Part shown: positions 11,897-23,500 of the stretch, piece after piece
Position numbering within the stretch: position 1 is the first letter of the stretch
Layout of the letters: each line of letters starts with the position of its first letter
DNA from: Bolinopsis microptera
Taxonomy: Eukaryota; Ctenophora; Tentaculata; Lobata; Bolinopsidae
Reading direction: 5' to 3'
DNA length: 64,000 nt
NCBI RefSeq assembly: GCF_026151205.1
Contig: NC_087075.1
Coordinates: 3,694,359-3,758,358, forward strand
Program-made: the position numbers and the translations under genes
Notes under the pieces: generated by a model
What the model was told of the DNA's origin: nothing
The model's database searches: none
Seen by the model: only the letters and a program-made list of their open reading frames with translations

Positions 11897-12231
11897 TTGT
11901 TTTCTATAAATCGAGAAGCTGTGAAAATATTCACAGTACCAACTTTGTCATACCTTTTTGGAAAGATCAATGAGTTTCGCCTAAGTGCCATATTTGATGG
12001 TGCGCGGCTTTTGGAGTAAAATTAAGTGTAAAAATCGCGTAATTTGACGAAATTTGTTGATTTTTGTTTTATTATTCTGTCATATCTCCGGTTCCTAATT
12101 ATGAATCATGCTAAAAATTTGTCTGATCCTTTTAATCATACTTAACTACTGAACTTTAATTAATTGGGAGAGATTGGCCTTGATTAAGAGGTCTAAAAAG
12201 GTCTAAAAATGACAAAATAGGTATAAATTCG

Positions 12232-12307
12232 TTGTATCACGTTGCGACCCCCACGATACAGGGGGAGCCGCGCACTCGTGCGCGGCGGGTCATACAACGT
12301 ATGACAA
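12232..12307 (+). mobile_element. 76-bp hairpin micro-MITE, copy 2, with 8-bp TSD
   Basis: The element runs TTGTATCACGTTGCGACC...CATACAACGTATGACAA and is bounded by a perfect 8-bp duplication TAAATTCG (12224-12231 and 12308-12315). Inside are two strong local hairpins: CCCCC/GGGGG around ACGATACA, and CCGCGCAC facing GTGCGCGG. A third partial relative (GTCGCGACGTGATACAA) lies at 13287-13303. The 8-bp duplication suggests hAT mobilisation; no protein is encoded. Confidence 0.75.
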
Positions 12308-12315
12308 TAAATTCG

Positions 12316-13300
12316 TTGATAACTCAAATTCTGACCATGACCGAAATTGCTTAAACTAATTTAGGTCCAGTAAAACATAAATGTTTAAAATTGAAAATAA
12401 GCTGACAAAATTTTAACAAAATTGTTATATGGGAAGTATTATTACTTTTTGATTGTTCCGAAATAATGTGCTGGCCGAAATACGAGCTAAAAAACCATTC
12501 AATGGCCAGCGCGCGCGTCTTACAGTTGATGGCGCACGGCCTAATCCTTGTCATACTGCATATACGTACGTTGTACTATAGGTAGGTGCTCGACTGTATT
12601 AGTCATGTATCGTGGACATAATACGTATAAATCAAGACGCTTGCATATAATGAACATAATGACACGGGTGCAGAGTTGAGTCTGTACGGAACCTTGCTCT
12701 AACCAGAGCCCTCTCGCTTGCAGTAGCGCGCTTGTGAAACAAGCGCGTCACGCAGTACGCGTAGGCACATGGCTATGTGAATACGGAACCTAGTAGTTTC
12801 AGATCCTTGTTTAACTTGCCGTACAGCAAGGTCATCCACTACTTTAGCCCGGCGAGGTACATAACTCCCTCTACAACTCCATATCAAATGTTTCATATAT
12901 ACTAGCCAAGTTCACAAGATATATCCTTGTGTTTGAGAAGAGCTCGTTAGAACTGATTCCTTTCCCTTCAGTATGACTTAGTGAATCGACAATGCACAGG
13001 AGGATCAGGACTTGCTCTAACCAGAGCCTTGCACTAACCAGAGCCCTCTCGAGTCTCGCTTGCAGCTAGTAGCGCGCGACCGCCGAAGGCGGCAAAGGAT
13101 ATATTCTACTTGTGAAACAAGTGCGGTACGCAGTACGCGTATACATATGGCTAGGTGAAGATCAGGACTATAGTGCAAAGAAACTGCTGCTAAACTCTTG
13201 CTAACTGCTGCTGACTGCTGCTAACTGCTGCTAACTGGGCGCGCGCTACTAGACTGCAAGCGCAAGGGCTCTGGATAGAGCAAGAGTCGCGACGTGATAC
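12316..13300. repeat. Region of dispersed short repeats
   Basis: Holds two direct copies of a repeat beginning CTAACCAGAGCCCTCTCG (12706-12783 and 13017-13160, the second containing an internal duplication of its first 20 bases) and an inverted piece at 13240-13285 (GCGCGCTACTAGACTGCAAG). All end near ATGGCTATGTGAA or ATGGCTAGGTGAA. (CTGCTAA)n lies at 13190-13235. No gene recognised. Confidence 0.5.
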
Positions 13301-13303
13301 AAT

Positions 13304-13955
13304 TTGCACCTCAAGGATGGTGCAAGACTGGACATCAGTGCGAAGTCGTTTTGGTCGCCACTGGACAGGGCATTCATAGATGTAAGGGTAATTCACCCTC
13401 AAGCCCAGTCCAACAGTGACAAGAGCATCTCGCAGATGTACCAATCTCACGAGAAAAGCAAAAAACGTGAGTACAATGACAGAGTCCTCAATGTTGAAAA
13501 GGCTACCTTCACGCCACTGGTGTTCAGTACTACAGGAGGAATGGCAACTGAGGCTTCACAGTTCCTAAAACATCTCGCTGAAAAGATCAGCCTGAAGAAA
13601 GGCCAACGGTACTGTGATGTGATGTCATTTGTCAGACGCAGACTGCGTTTTGATCTACTCAGAACCTGTTTAATCTCTATCAGGGGGTACAGAGGTACCA
13701 GAACCCTTCCACCCACGGCAATAAGTGATTTGGACCTTAACCTGATCAACACTCTTAAACCCTAAAAGGTTATGGAGTGCTCTAGTTGGATGGGGGTCTA
13801 AACTGCTTTTTGTTGTGATGTGATTTAGTGGATTTTATATATATTATTACAAAGGGTTTTATTTTTACCTTTGTACCATTTTTACAGAATTTTTATATAG
13901 GGTCATTGCTATATTATGTGTATATTGTTTGAATATTTTTATTTAAAAAAAAAAT
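13304..13955 (+). mobile_element. 5'-truncated retroelement 3' end with coding tail
   Basis: The frame to 13765 encodes LKDGARLDISAKSFWSPLDR, AFIDVRVIHPQAQSN, YQSHEKSKKREYNDRVL, FTPLVFSTTGGMATEASQFL and GQRYCDVMSFVRRRLRFDLL. I recognise this as the C-terminal domain found behind the reverse transcriptase of some invertebrate LINE-like proteins; the DxxA.GFW...AFxDVRV spacing suggests a nuclease-type fold, which is inference. After the stop come 190 bases and an A run (13945-13954). The 14-base word ATTTGCACCTCAAG occurs directly before the coding start (13302-13315) and directly after the A run, so this is a 5'-truncated insertion with target-site duplication. The upstream RT is absent. Confidence 0.75.
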
Positions 13956-14273
13956 TTGCACCTCAAGTGGGAGGGATATATTATTCAAAATTACCTGTAT
14001 ATTAATACAATTTTTGCTACATGTGTATACCTCTCGTGCACACCGGCGCACGCTCAAAAGGGGTTACAGCGTGTGTCAATACAATTTATACGGATGATGA
14101 TTAATCACTCTACACTTGACTGTCGCATGACTTTTTCAATTTGTTCTCTAGCTGGTCCTGAACGACTATTCGAAACATTGACACTTTAATCTGACCCTAA
14201 CCCAATCCTTAACAAAAGCATTTGCTGAAACCCTAACCCTAACGAGAAATTAAATTAACTTCCTTATATACGG
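13956..14273. other. Interrupted repeat and telomere-like words
   Basis: Positions 13973-13990 (GGGATATATTATTCAAAA) are the reverse complement of 14290-14310, the 3' end of the next LINE fragment, so a second piece of that family probably sits here in plus orientation, split by the retro-insertion. CCCTAACCCTAACGAG at 14240 resembles a telomere word, but a similar stretch at 10860-11120 shows it is part of a dispersed repeat. Confidence 0.35.
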
Positions 14274-15110
14274 TCATATTACGAGACAGTTTTGAATAAT
14301 ATATATCCCTATTCGCCACTCTGCCAGCGTTGTCAAATTGAAGAGATCCAGTCTACGGCTGTATGGAAGAGTACCCACCTCATCAATAAGACAAGTAAAC
14401 TGCCTCTGGCCGACGCTCTCCAGCTCCAAAACAGTCCCCCAACTTCCATGAGCCGCAACTGAATTCCACAATTAAACACAATACTCAAGATGAGGTCTTA
14501 TCAAAGCTTTATAAATAGCTATCATTCGTTCTCTAATAACTAAATTCCTTACAATCCAGCAGATCATACGATTTGCTTTAGAAATATATGCCTTTATCTG
14601 TTCATTCCAAAGCAAGGAGCTATGGGTAATAACCCCCAAATCTTTTTCCTGTGCAGATACTTCTAGTTCTACTCCATTTACAATATAGTTTAAGTTAGGA
14701 TTATTATTCAGATCAATATGAACTACTTTACACTTGGCAGTATTGAAGTTTAAGTGCCAACTGCCGAATACTCTCCCAAATTTCGTGTTCTAAAATATCA
14801 TCAGATACACTCCCATGGTTAGCTGCATTACAAACTAACTTGAGATCATCTGCAAATAATTTAATCTTATTTTTAACAATGTCAGGTAAATCGTTTATAT
14901 AAAGAATAAATAGCAAAAGACCCAATACTGACCCCTGGGGAACTCCAGATAACATGTGTTTCACCTCAGACCATTGTCCTTCTACACAAACCCTCATGGT
15001 TCTGTCTGTCAGAAAGTCTTTTATAACATCTAAAACTTTTCCCTTGACCCCAAACCCCTCCAATTTAGATAGAAGTCTAAAGTAGGGGACTGTGTCAAAA
15101 GCCTTACTAA
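14274..15110 (-). pseudogene. CR1/L2-like LINE reverse-transcriptase fragment
   Basis: Minus-strand translation shows an RT core in pieces: AFDTVPYFRLLSKLEGFGVK with the first catalytic Asp, SGVPQGSVLGLLLFILYIND, IKLFADDLKLVC with the catalytic DD pair, then after frameshifts LGVITHSSLLWNEQIKAYI, SKANRMICWIVRNLVIRERM, IAIYKALIRPHLEYC and RRLDLFNLTTLAEWRIG. The order is that of CR1/L2-type LINEs. At least two frameshifts and missing endonuclease make it a pseudogene. Confidence 0.8.
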
Positions 15111-15259
15111 AAGATCAACAGGAGCACCTTTGTCTAAAATATCAGTAGAATATATTTTATATCAGTAAAATATCAAGAATATTATCAAATGTAGATGTAA
15201 GATCGTGGGCTGTAATTCGTTTCTCTATTTTGTTTGTCCAGGTTTTGTAAACGTGAATA

Positions 15260-15605
15260 ATGGATGATAATGATTTGTTAGACCTACAACAGCAGCAGGG
15301 AGAATCTAGAGTCATTCAACACAGGCCTGCTTCATTAAGAGACCGATTGAACCCACTGGAGGCATACGATAACGTCAATTTTTATCACTGATTTCGTGTC
15401 AAGAAAGAAGGTTTTTTATCATCCTCCAAGCCGTAGAGCCCCTACTTCCTCAGTACAGAAAACAAACCAATTCCCCATTGAGCCTGTTGCAGAAGCTCTC
15501 TGTGCTGTGGCGCAACGGTTTTATGTCACTGAAGCAAAAAAGGGTGCAGCAGCTCGTAAGGAAGAGCTCACCAAAACCAGGGAGGAATGGCTGACATCGC
15601 CGTAG
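15260..15605 (+). pseudogene. Decayed PIF/Harbinger-like transposase, N-terminal part
   Basis: From the ATG at 15260 the frame reads MDDNDLLDLQQQQGES, then RPASLRDRLNPLEAYDNVNF, YH-stop-FRVKKEGF. A second frame gives NQFPIEPVAEALCAVAQRFY. The order RDRxxPLxxYDxxxFYxRFR..K followed by PVxxxLCxxxRFY is the start of Harbinger transposases; the DDE catalytic part is absent. In-frame stops and frame changes make it non-functional. TTA-flanked MITEs at 43510 and 61776 could be relatives of such an element. Moderate confidence only. Confidence 0.45.
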
Positions 15606-17514
15606 CTGATGAAGTGCTGGTGCTTGTAGAGAGCATAATCAATATCAATCAAGGAGCAATGAACCCGGTAAAGTGTGAGTTTGACTCGGACTCCTCCCTT
15701 GGGAGTGTTAAGTAAATTGACCCCTTACCAGAGCTAGAGGTACTTTCCATCTCATTAAGTATTTAGTATGAATTTGAAGATGATCCAAACTATTACTTGT
15801 AAACTGCACCTTCCTCGTTTTTAAACTCAAAGATAACTTATATTAAAACCTTTCAACTCTTTCAGTGTTCATGATATAATAACCTAGCAGTGTAAAGTAA
15901 ATAAACAAAGTATCCCCTCAACACTAGTGCCGCAGCTGATCCAGCTACCCCTTGAGCAGATGTAAGGCCTTTACCTCAGCTGTGATTTCACTGAGAATTT
16001 GGTGGATTCAAAAGGTCCATATAATAGGCATTTCATTTTGTTTAACAGTTCAGTATATTCATAGAGGTATTTTTGTAATTGAAAATGAGAGCCTCCTCTA
16101 GGTACATTAATTTTCCTTCCATGTAGTTACTTCTTTGATATGGAATGGGTATTGTCTTTCACTGCAGGAAATTGTAACAGTTGAAGCTCAAGACTGAAAT
16201 CACAAGTTCTTCATAACTGTTCATGATATTTTTCATATGCTTAAAAATAGGAAGCTTGACATCTGACTAAAAAATTATCTTTGTTTTGTTCTACTACAAG
16301 CACATGCTTTAAATCTGTTGGCTTATGCTTCAGATTCTTCAACATAATTCTCTTAAACTTAGGTATGCTATCCGGGCTTGCGGCTACATCAGGGGCACCA
16401 TGAAGAAGGGCATCATTTAAATTCGATATTGGACAAAGCAAAATTGCTAGTGAAATTTACGTTTTGGAAAATAAATCTGGTGGATTCGTGTAGTTTTATT
16501 GAGTCTCATGATTTGATAGTTCTTTCATTCAAATTCCTGATTTTGGAAAAGAGTCCGAATCTTTTAGCAAGGCCCTACTTACATCAATATACTCATTTAA
16601 ATAAGTTATCCTAAATTAAACATCCTTATTTTGAAAATTTTTTATTAGTAAATGAAAATAAAATAGAGCCGTTCGAAAATATTTCCCTCAGCTGTAAATA
16701 TGAAATTATGATTTATGGGCACCCAAACACGGTAAACACATAGCAAACTGTGTCCGCAATTACTTGAACCCATTACATCAAATATAATTTGAATCCAAAA
16801 TTATTTAAGACCACACAAACAAATGGCAAAGAACTGCAAATATAATTCAGATAAAATTAACAACTTTTTTATAGCCCTACTTTCCTAAATTCTTGATTCT
16901 CAATTCTCATACTAAATTCTTAATCGTATATCAGTAATAATGGCACTAAATAAACTTTAAATAGCTTTTTGAATGGCATTTTATGTTGGGTTATTTTCTG
17001 ATCTAGAATTTAAAGGCAGTAACTGGTAACAGTGCGACTACCTAGACATGTAGCCCTACTGCATTGCTACCCCGTTGCTACCTGGTGTGGCTGACTTTGT
17101 GTTGGTGTTTTAGTGATCTAACTAAACTAAAATTTGAAAATACTTTAGTCTTCTGCGGAGCAATCCACCAATGCGGTTTTTGTGGCTTAAGTTATTTAAT
17201 ATATATAGAAATATTTCTGAAAATCTCAGTATTCTCCTTACACACATCCTTCTCTTTAAAGAAGGATAGCTGCATCGGAATAGAGCTGGTTAACTTTGTA
17301 CATTTTATTGATATCCATTACCTTTTTTACCATAACTCCCTAATTAGCCTAAACCAAATAACTGTATTTTCAGCCTTTTTAATATATTGTATTTCTATAA
17401 TCGTCAAAATCTTTTTGCAGTATTTGTGTAAAAAAATATCAAATTTAGATTATCTTATATAAGAATCACTGCAAACTCATGATTGCTCATGAGATTATAA
17501 CTGCAGGCTGTAGA
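15606..17514. other. Intergenic region and importin promoter side
   Basis: AT-rich, no gene recognised. An upstream in-frame ATG at 17479 precedes the chosen importin start, but a 3' splice-site-like TAACTGCAG ends at 17506, nine bases before the chosen ATG, so an upstream untranslated exon or a trans-splice acceptor is possible. I see no clear TATA box. Confidence 0.4.
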
Positions 17515-20500
17515 ATGGACCTCAGTGAGTTAGAAAACGTTCTGGCAGGAACCCTGTCACCAGATCAGAATATCCGCAAATCCGCTGAACTGCATCTCAA
17601 GAAGGTTTGGTTTTTTCTGGTTATTTTATTTAGTGTAAATAGATTCAATATTCAATTCTATTGAGTGTTGAATAATCTTGTGGCATGATGATTGCAAACA
17701 TCAGTATTGAAGGATTAACAACAATCCCATACAGATAGAACAAGTTCCGACGTTTTGTGTGACTCTGCTGAAGTTGATGCTTACTGAGAGTGCACAGCCG
17801 CAGGCTGTTCAAGCAGGTTTGTTTAGACTATAGTTTAAAATATGTTTACATCTTCACTTTCGGTGTTTACATTATACGTAGGGGGCTGTGGTCAAGGTGA
17901 CAATCCATGAACTGTGGTTCTTTAAATAAGTCTAAACAGTTAACAAAAATGAAACTGAATTAAAAAAAACTTAACTTTTGATATTGGATACTCTTCAGCT
18001 GCGATAAACTTCAAAAATATCGTATCCAAGCACTGGAAGGTACGTGAGGACTGTTTCACTATCAGTGATGTTGATAAGAATATGATACGACAAAACTTTC
18101 TGGAATGTGTTGTCAAGTCTAATGATATGATCAGGTATGTGTTGGCTGGAAGTTTGAGTAGTCAGGAATTTTATAAATGCAATCTCGAATGTTGGTGTCG
18201 ACTGATTTTGTTTAATGAATCATTTTTGTTGTGAACTTTTTAATTCTATACTTGAGTACAATTCTATTTGACTTTCGGGACATGTTATAATCTTACAAAG
18301 CATCACGTTTCAGCTCTAAATTATTTTAGGATTGTTGGCATTTGTAAGATTGATATGTGATAATAATAATAATTGTTGTTCATCATCATTATTTATACAC
18401 GTCAAAAGCTTGTAATAACTACTAAGTATAGCACCATCTAATTTAAAACACAATATTAATAAATACCTGTGAGAGTGAAAATAAAAGAATGAAAGTGAAA
18501 GTGAAACAAAAACCAGCTGTTTTCCACAGAAAACAGTTGTGTGTATGCGCTCAGACGATTGCGCGTGAGGACTACCCGTTCAACTGGCCGGGTATCATGG
18601 ACCAGATAGTTCAGACTTTGTCTGCTGACAGTGCTGCTAGCGCGTGGCTCGCTTCGCTCCTTGTTCTTCATCAGGTCAGTTTGTATTGGTATAAGTGTGG
18701 AACAGGCTCATTTTCCCTTTTGTACAGCTTATAGCCGTTAATTATAGTTCATCTGTGAATCTTCAAAAGGGGGAGGGAGTGGGTATTAATATTAAGCTAC
18801 CCCAAAATTGATATAATTTTGTTATTTCAGATCGTTAAAAAGTACGAATACAAAAAGCTTGAAGATCGAGACGGGCTTAACAAAGCAATGACAGTCGTGT
18901 TACCAGTGTTGTTTGAAAGGTAAGAAATGGAGTACCCTCGGTTTAGGTTTACACTTGGTAAATGGTAATTAACTTAAAGGTACCTTTCATATTATATCTT
19001 AAAGAGTTAAAGGATGATTAGAAATAAAAACTATGTAGTATACAATTTGTGTGGTCAAGAAGTCAAGAGATCAGTTAAATTGACTTAAACAAATAATCAA
19101 ATTAATTTTATCTTGAGTAGTACATGTTTGGAAATCTGAGGAATATTCTGTATACATAATCGTTCTGAAGTATTTTTGTTTAAAATCCAAACTTATTTTG
19201 TATACAAGTATTTAACATTACATTGTTATGCGTGTTCGTTTGTTAACTTTTACCTCTTATTATGAACAGTATACCTTACTACATACCTACTACATACCTA
19301 CTACATACCTACATGACATACATACCACAAACCAGTTATTGGCCCTCTGATATTAACTATTTTGTGCTAAGGACTAAGATCGAGCAGTGTACATTTTCTT
19401 GCTTAGTGCTTACTCTCAAAATGTTGGAAAGGCTTCAAGAACGTCAAATATTACTGACTGTCTTAAGGTTAAATGCACTGAAAGTATCCGTTGATAACTT
19501 GAAAACACGATATGTGTTCGAGAACAGGTGTTTACATTTGTGTTTGACAAAGTTTAAATTCAGGTTGGCGCAATTACACACGGACGATTCAGAACTAAGT
19601 GTAACAAGCCAAAAAATGATACTGAAGATTATCTTCTGTCTCATCCAAGTGAGTGGCCCCACGTTTCTTTGTGAAATTTTATTCATCGGTTGAAAAATTT
19701 ACACGGTTAAAATGTAAATGCCAATTAATTACTGTCGGTAATGATGTCATTCACTGTGGATTTTAGCGTTTGTACATTTATATCTAATTTATAATTATCT
19801 AGTGTAACAGATCTAATTATTGACTGTTATGTAAGGAATTTTCGACGACATCCACCCTATTCTTTAAATTTACCGAGTTTGTACCTGATTTGAGTACAAC
19901 TCAAACACCTTAATTTAAATAGTTATCTTTGATGTAGTTAATTTTGGCGCGAACGCCGTACGCTATTTTACCGGTCCGACGTTTTCGTGACAACATTTAG
20001 CATGAAAGCATGGACCGGCCGCGCGGGCGGGCGCGCCGCGCACACCCAATTTTACGATTTGTCTGAAGCTAGGGCAGTTTACTTACTTTTACTTTCTTAT
20101 TAATATTTTAAGAAGTCTATCGATTTTATAACTTACTGACTGAACAATTCCTTTCAGTTTCGAATGCCGGCGGAGTTGTTCCCGGAACCAGTGTTTGGCA
20201 GACTGATCCAGAACTTGCAGGCTATAATGTCCAGACCTGTTCCTAAAGTAAGAAAATAATTTCCAAAACTTGGAAAACTGTCGTTAAGTTTCAATCCCTT
20301 TTTTTGGTCTATCTATTTCCAAAATCAGACCATCGTTGTTTGTGGAAATAAATATAATTCATTATACCTGTAGTTAGGCAATTACTTTATATCGACAGAA
20401 TGTCACCTAAAGTAAGTAAATAATTACATTATGTTTTGCAGGAAGTGACAGATATCCATGATAAGGATGAACTACCAAACGTAGTTTGGTGGAAACTAAA

Positions 20501-23500
20501 AAAGTGGGCGATGCACTTAATGACGAGAATATTTGAACGATACGGCAACACCACCAACATTTCCAAGGTAAATTTATCATAAGTAACACTACCAACATTT
20601 CCAAGGTAAATTTATCATAAGTAACACCACCAATATTTCCAAGGTAAATTTATCATAAGTAACACTACCAACATTTCCAAGGTAAATTTATCATAAGTAA
20701 CACCACCAACATTTCCAAGGTAAATTTATCATAAGTAACACTACTAACATTTCCAAGGTAAATTTATCATAAGTAACACTACCAACATTTCCAAGGTAAA
20801 TTTATCATAAGTAACACCACCAACATTTCCAAGGTAAATTTATCATAAGTAACACCACCAATATTTCCTCGGTAAATTTATCATAAGTAACACCACCAAC
20901 ATTTCCAAGGTAAATTTATCATAAGTAACACCACCAACATTTCCAAGGTAAATTTATCATAAGTAACACTACCAACATTTCCAAGGTAAATTTATCATAA
21001 GTAACACCACCATCATTTCCAAGGTAAATTTATCATAAGTAACACCACCAACATTTCCAAGGTAAATTTATCATAAGTAACACCACCAACATTTCCAAGG
21101 TAAATTTATCATAAGTAACACCACCAACATTTCCAAGGTAAATTTATCATAAGTAACACTACCAACATTTCCAAGGTAAATTTATCATAAGTAACACTAC
21201 CAACATTTCCAAGGTAAATTTATCATAAGTAACACTACCAACATTTCCAAGGTAAATTTATCATAAGTAACACCACCAACATTTCCAAGGTAAATTTATC
21301 ATAAGTAACACCACCAACATTTCCAAGGTAAATTTATCATAAGTAACACCACCAACGTTTCCAAGGTAAATTTATCATAAGTAACACTACCAATATTTCC
21401 AAGGTAAATTTATCATAAGTGACACCACCAACATTTCCAAGGTAAATTTATCATAAGTAACACTACCAACATTTCCAAGGTAAATTTATCATAAGTAACA
21501 CTACCAACATTTCCAAGGTAAATTTATCATAAGTAACACTACCAACATTTCCAAGGTAAATTCATCATAAGTAACACTACCAACATTTCCAAGGTAAATT
21601 TATCATAAGTAACACTACCAACATTTCCAAGGTAAATTTATCTTAAGTAACACTACCAATATTTCCAAGGTAAATTTATCATAAGTAACACCACCAACAT
21701 TTCCAAGGTAAATTTATCATAAGTAACACCACCAACATTTCCAAGGTAAATTTGTCATTAGTAACACTACCAACATTTCCAAGGTAAATTTATCATAAGT
21801 AACACCACCAACATTTCCAAGGTAAATTTATCATAAGTAACACCACCAACATTTCCAAGGTAAATTTATCATAAGTAACACCACCAACATTTCCAAGGTA
21901 AATTTATCATAAGTAACACCACCAATATTTCCAAGGTAAATTTATCATAAGTAACACCACCAACATTTCCAAGGTAAATTTATCATAAGTAACACTACCA
22001 ACATTTCCAAGGTAAATTTATCATAAGTAACACTACCAACATTTCCAAGGTAAATTTATCATAAGTAACACTACCAACATTTCCAAGGTAAATTTATCAT
22101 AAGTAACACTACCAACATTTCCAAGGTAAATTTATCATAAGTAACACTACCAACATTTCCAAGGTAAATTTATCATAAGTAACACTACCAACATTTCCAA
22201 GGTAAATTTATCATAAGTAACACTACCAACATTTCCAAGGTAAATTTATCATAAGTAACACTACTAACATTTCCAAGGTAAATTTATCATAAGTAACACC
22301 ACCAACATTTCCAAGGTAAATTTATCATAAGTAACACTACCAACATTTCCAAGGTAAATTTATCATAAGTAACACTACCAACATTTCCAAGGTAAATTTA
22401 TCATAAGTAACACCACCAACATTTCCAAGGTAAATTTATCATAAGTAACACCACCAATATTTCCTCGGTAAATTTATCATAAGTAACACTAACAACATTT
22501 CCAAGGTAAATTTATCATAAGTAACACTACCAATATTTCCAAGGTAAATTTATCATAAGTAACACCACCAACATTTCCAAGGTAAATTTATCATAAGTAA
22601 CACCACCAACATTTCCAAGGTAAATTTATCATTAGTAACACTACCAACATTTCCAAGGTAAATTTATCTTAAGTAACACCACCAACATTTCCAAGGTAAA
22701 TTTATCATAAGTAACACTACCAACATTTCCAAGGTAAATTTATCATAAGTAACACTACCAACATTTCCAAGGTAAATTTATCATAAGTAACACTACCAAC
22801 ATTTCCAAGGTAAATTTATCATAAGTAACACTACCAACATTTCCAAGGTAAATTTATCATAAGTAACACTACTAACATTTCCAAGGTAAATTTATCATAA
22901 GTAACACCACCAACATTTCCAAGGTAAATTTATCATAAGTAACACTACCAACATTTCCAAGGTAAATATATCATAAGTAACACTACCAACATTTCCAAGG
23001 TAAATTTATCATAAGTAACACCACCAACATTTCCAAGGTAAATTTATCATAAGTAACACCACCAATATTTCCTCGGTAAATTTATCATAAGTAACACTAC
23101 CAACATTTCCAAGGTAAATTTATCATAAGTAACACTACCAATATTTCCAAGGTAAATTTATCATAAGTAACACCACCAACATTTCCAAGGTAAATTTATC
23201 ATAAGTAACACCACCAACATTTCCAAGGTAAATTCATCATAAGTAACACTACCAACATTTCCAAGGTAAATTTATCATTAGTAACACTACCAACATTTCC
23301 AAGGTAAATTTATCATAAGTAACACCACCAACATTTCCAAGGTAAATTTATCATAAGTAACACCACCAACATTTCCAAGGTAAATTTATCATAAGTAACA
23401 CCACCAACATTTCCAAGGTAAATTTATCATAAGTAACACTACCAATATTTCCTCATATTGTAAAACTGTCCTAATTTGATTTAAACTATCGAGATTTAAC

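Noticed and set aside
14238-14256. Telomere repeat (CCCTAA)n
   Set aside because: Only two to three units, and the same context recurs near 10860-11120 as a dispersed repeat.
17479-17514. Upstream in-frame ATG for importin
   Set aside because: Would add MIAHEIITAGCR; the known family N-terminus aligns with the ATG at 17515 and a splice-acceptor-like site lies between.
20547-23453. CRISPR-like array of 38-base repeats
   Set aside because: There are no distinct spacers; the whole unit is repeated head to tail and starts in a eukaryotic exon.
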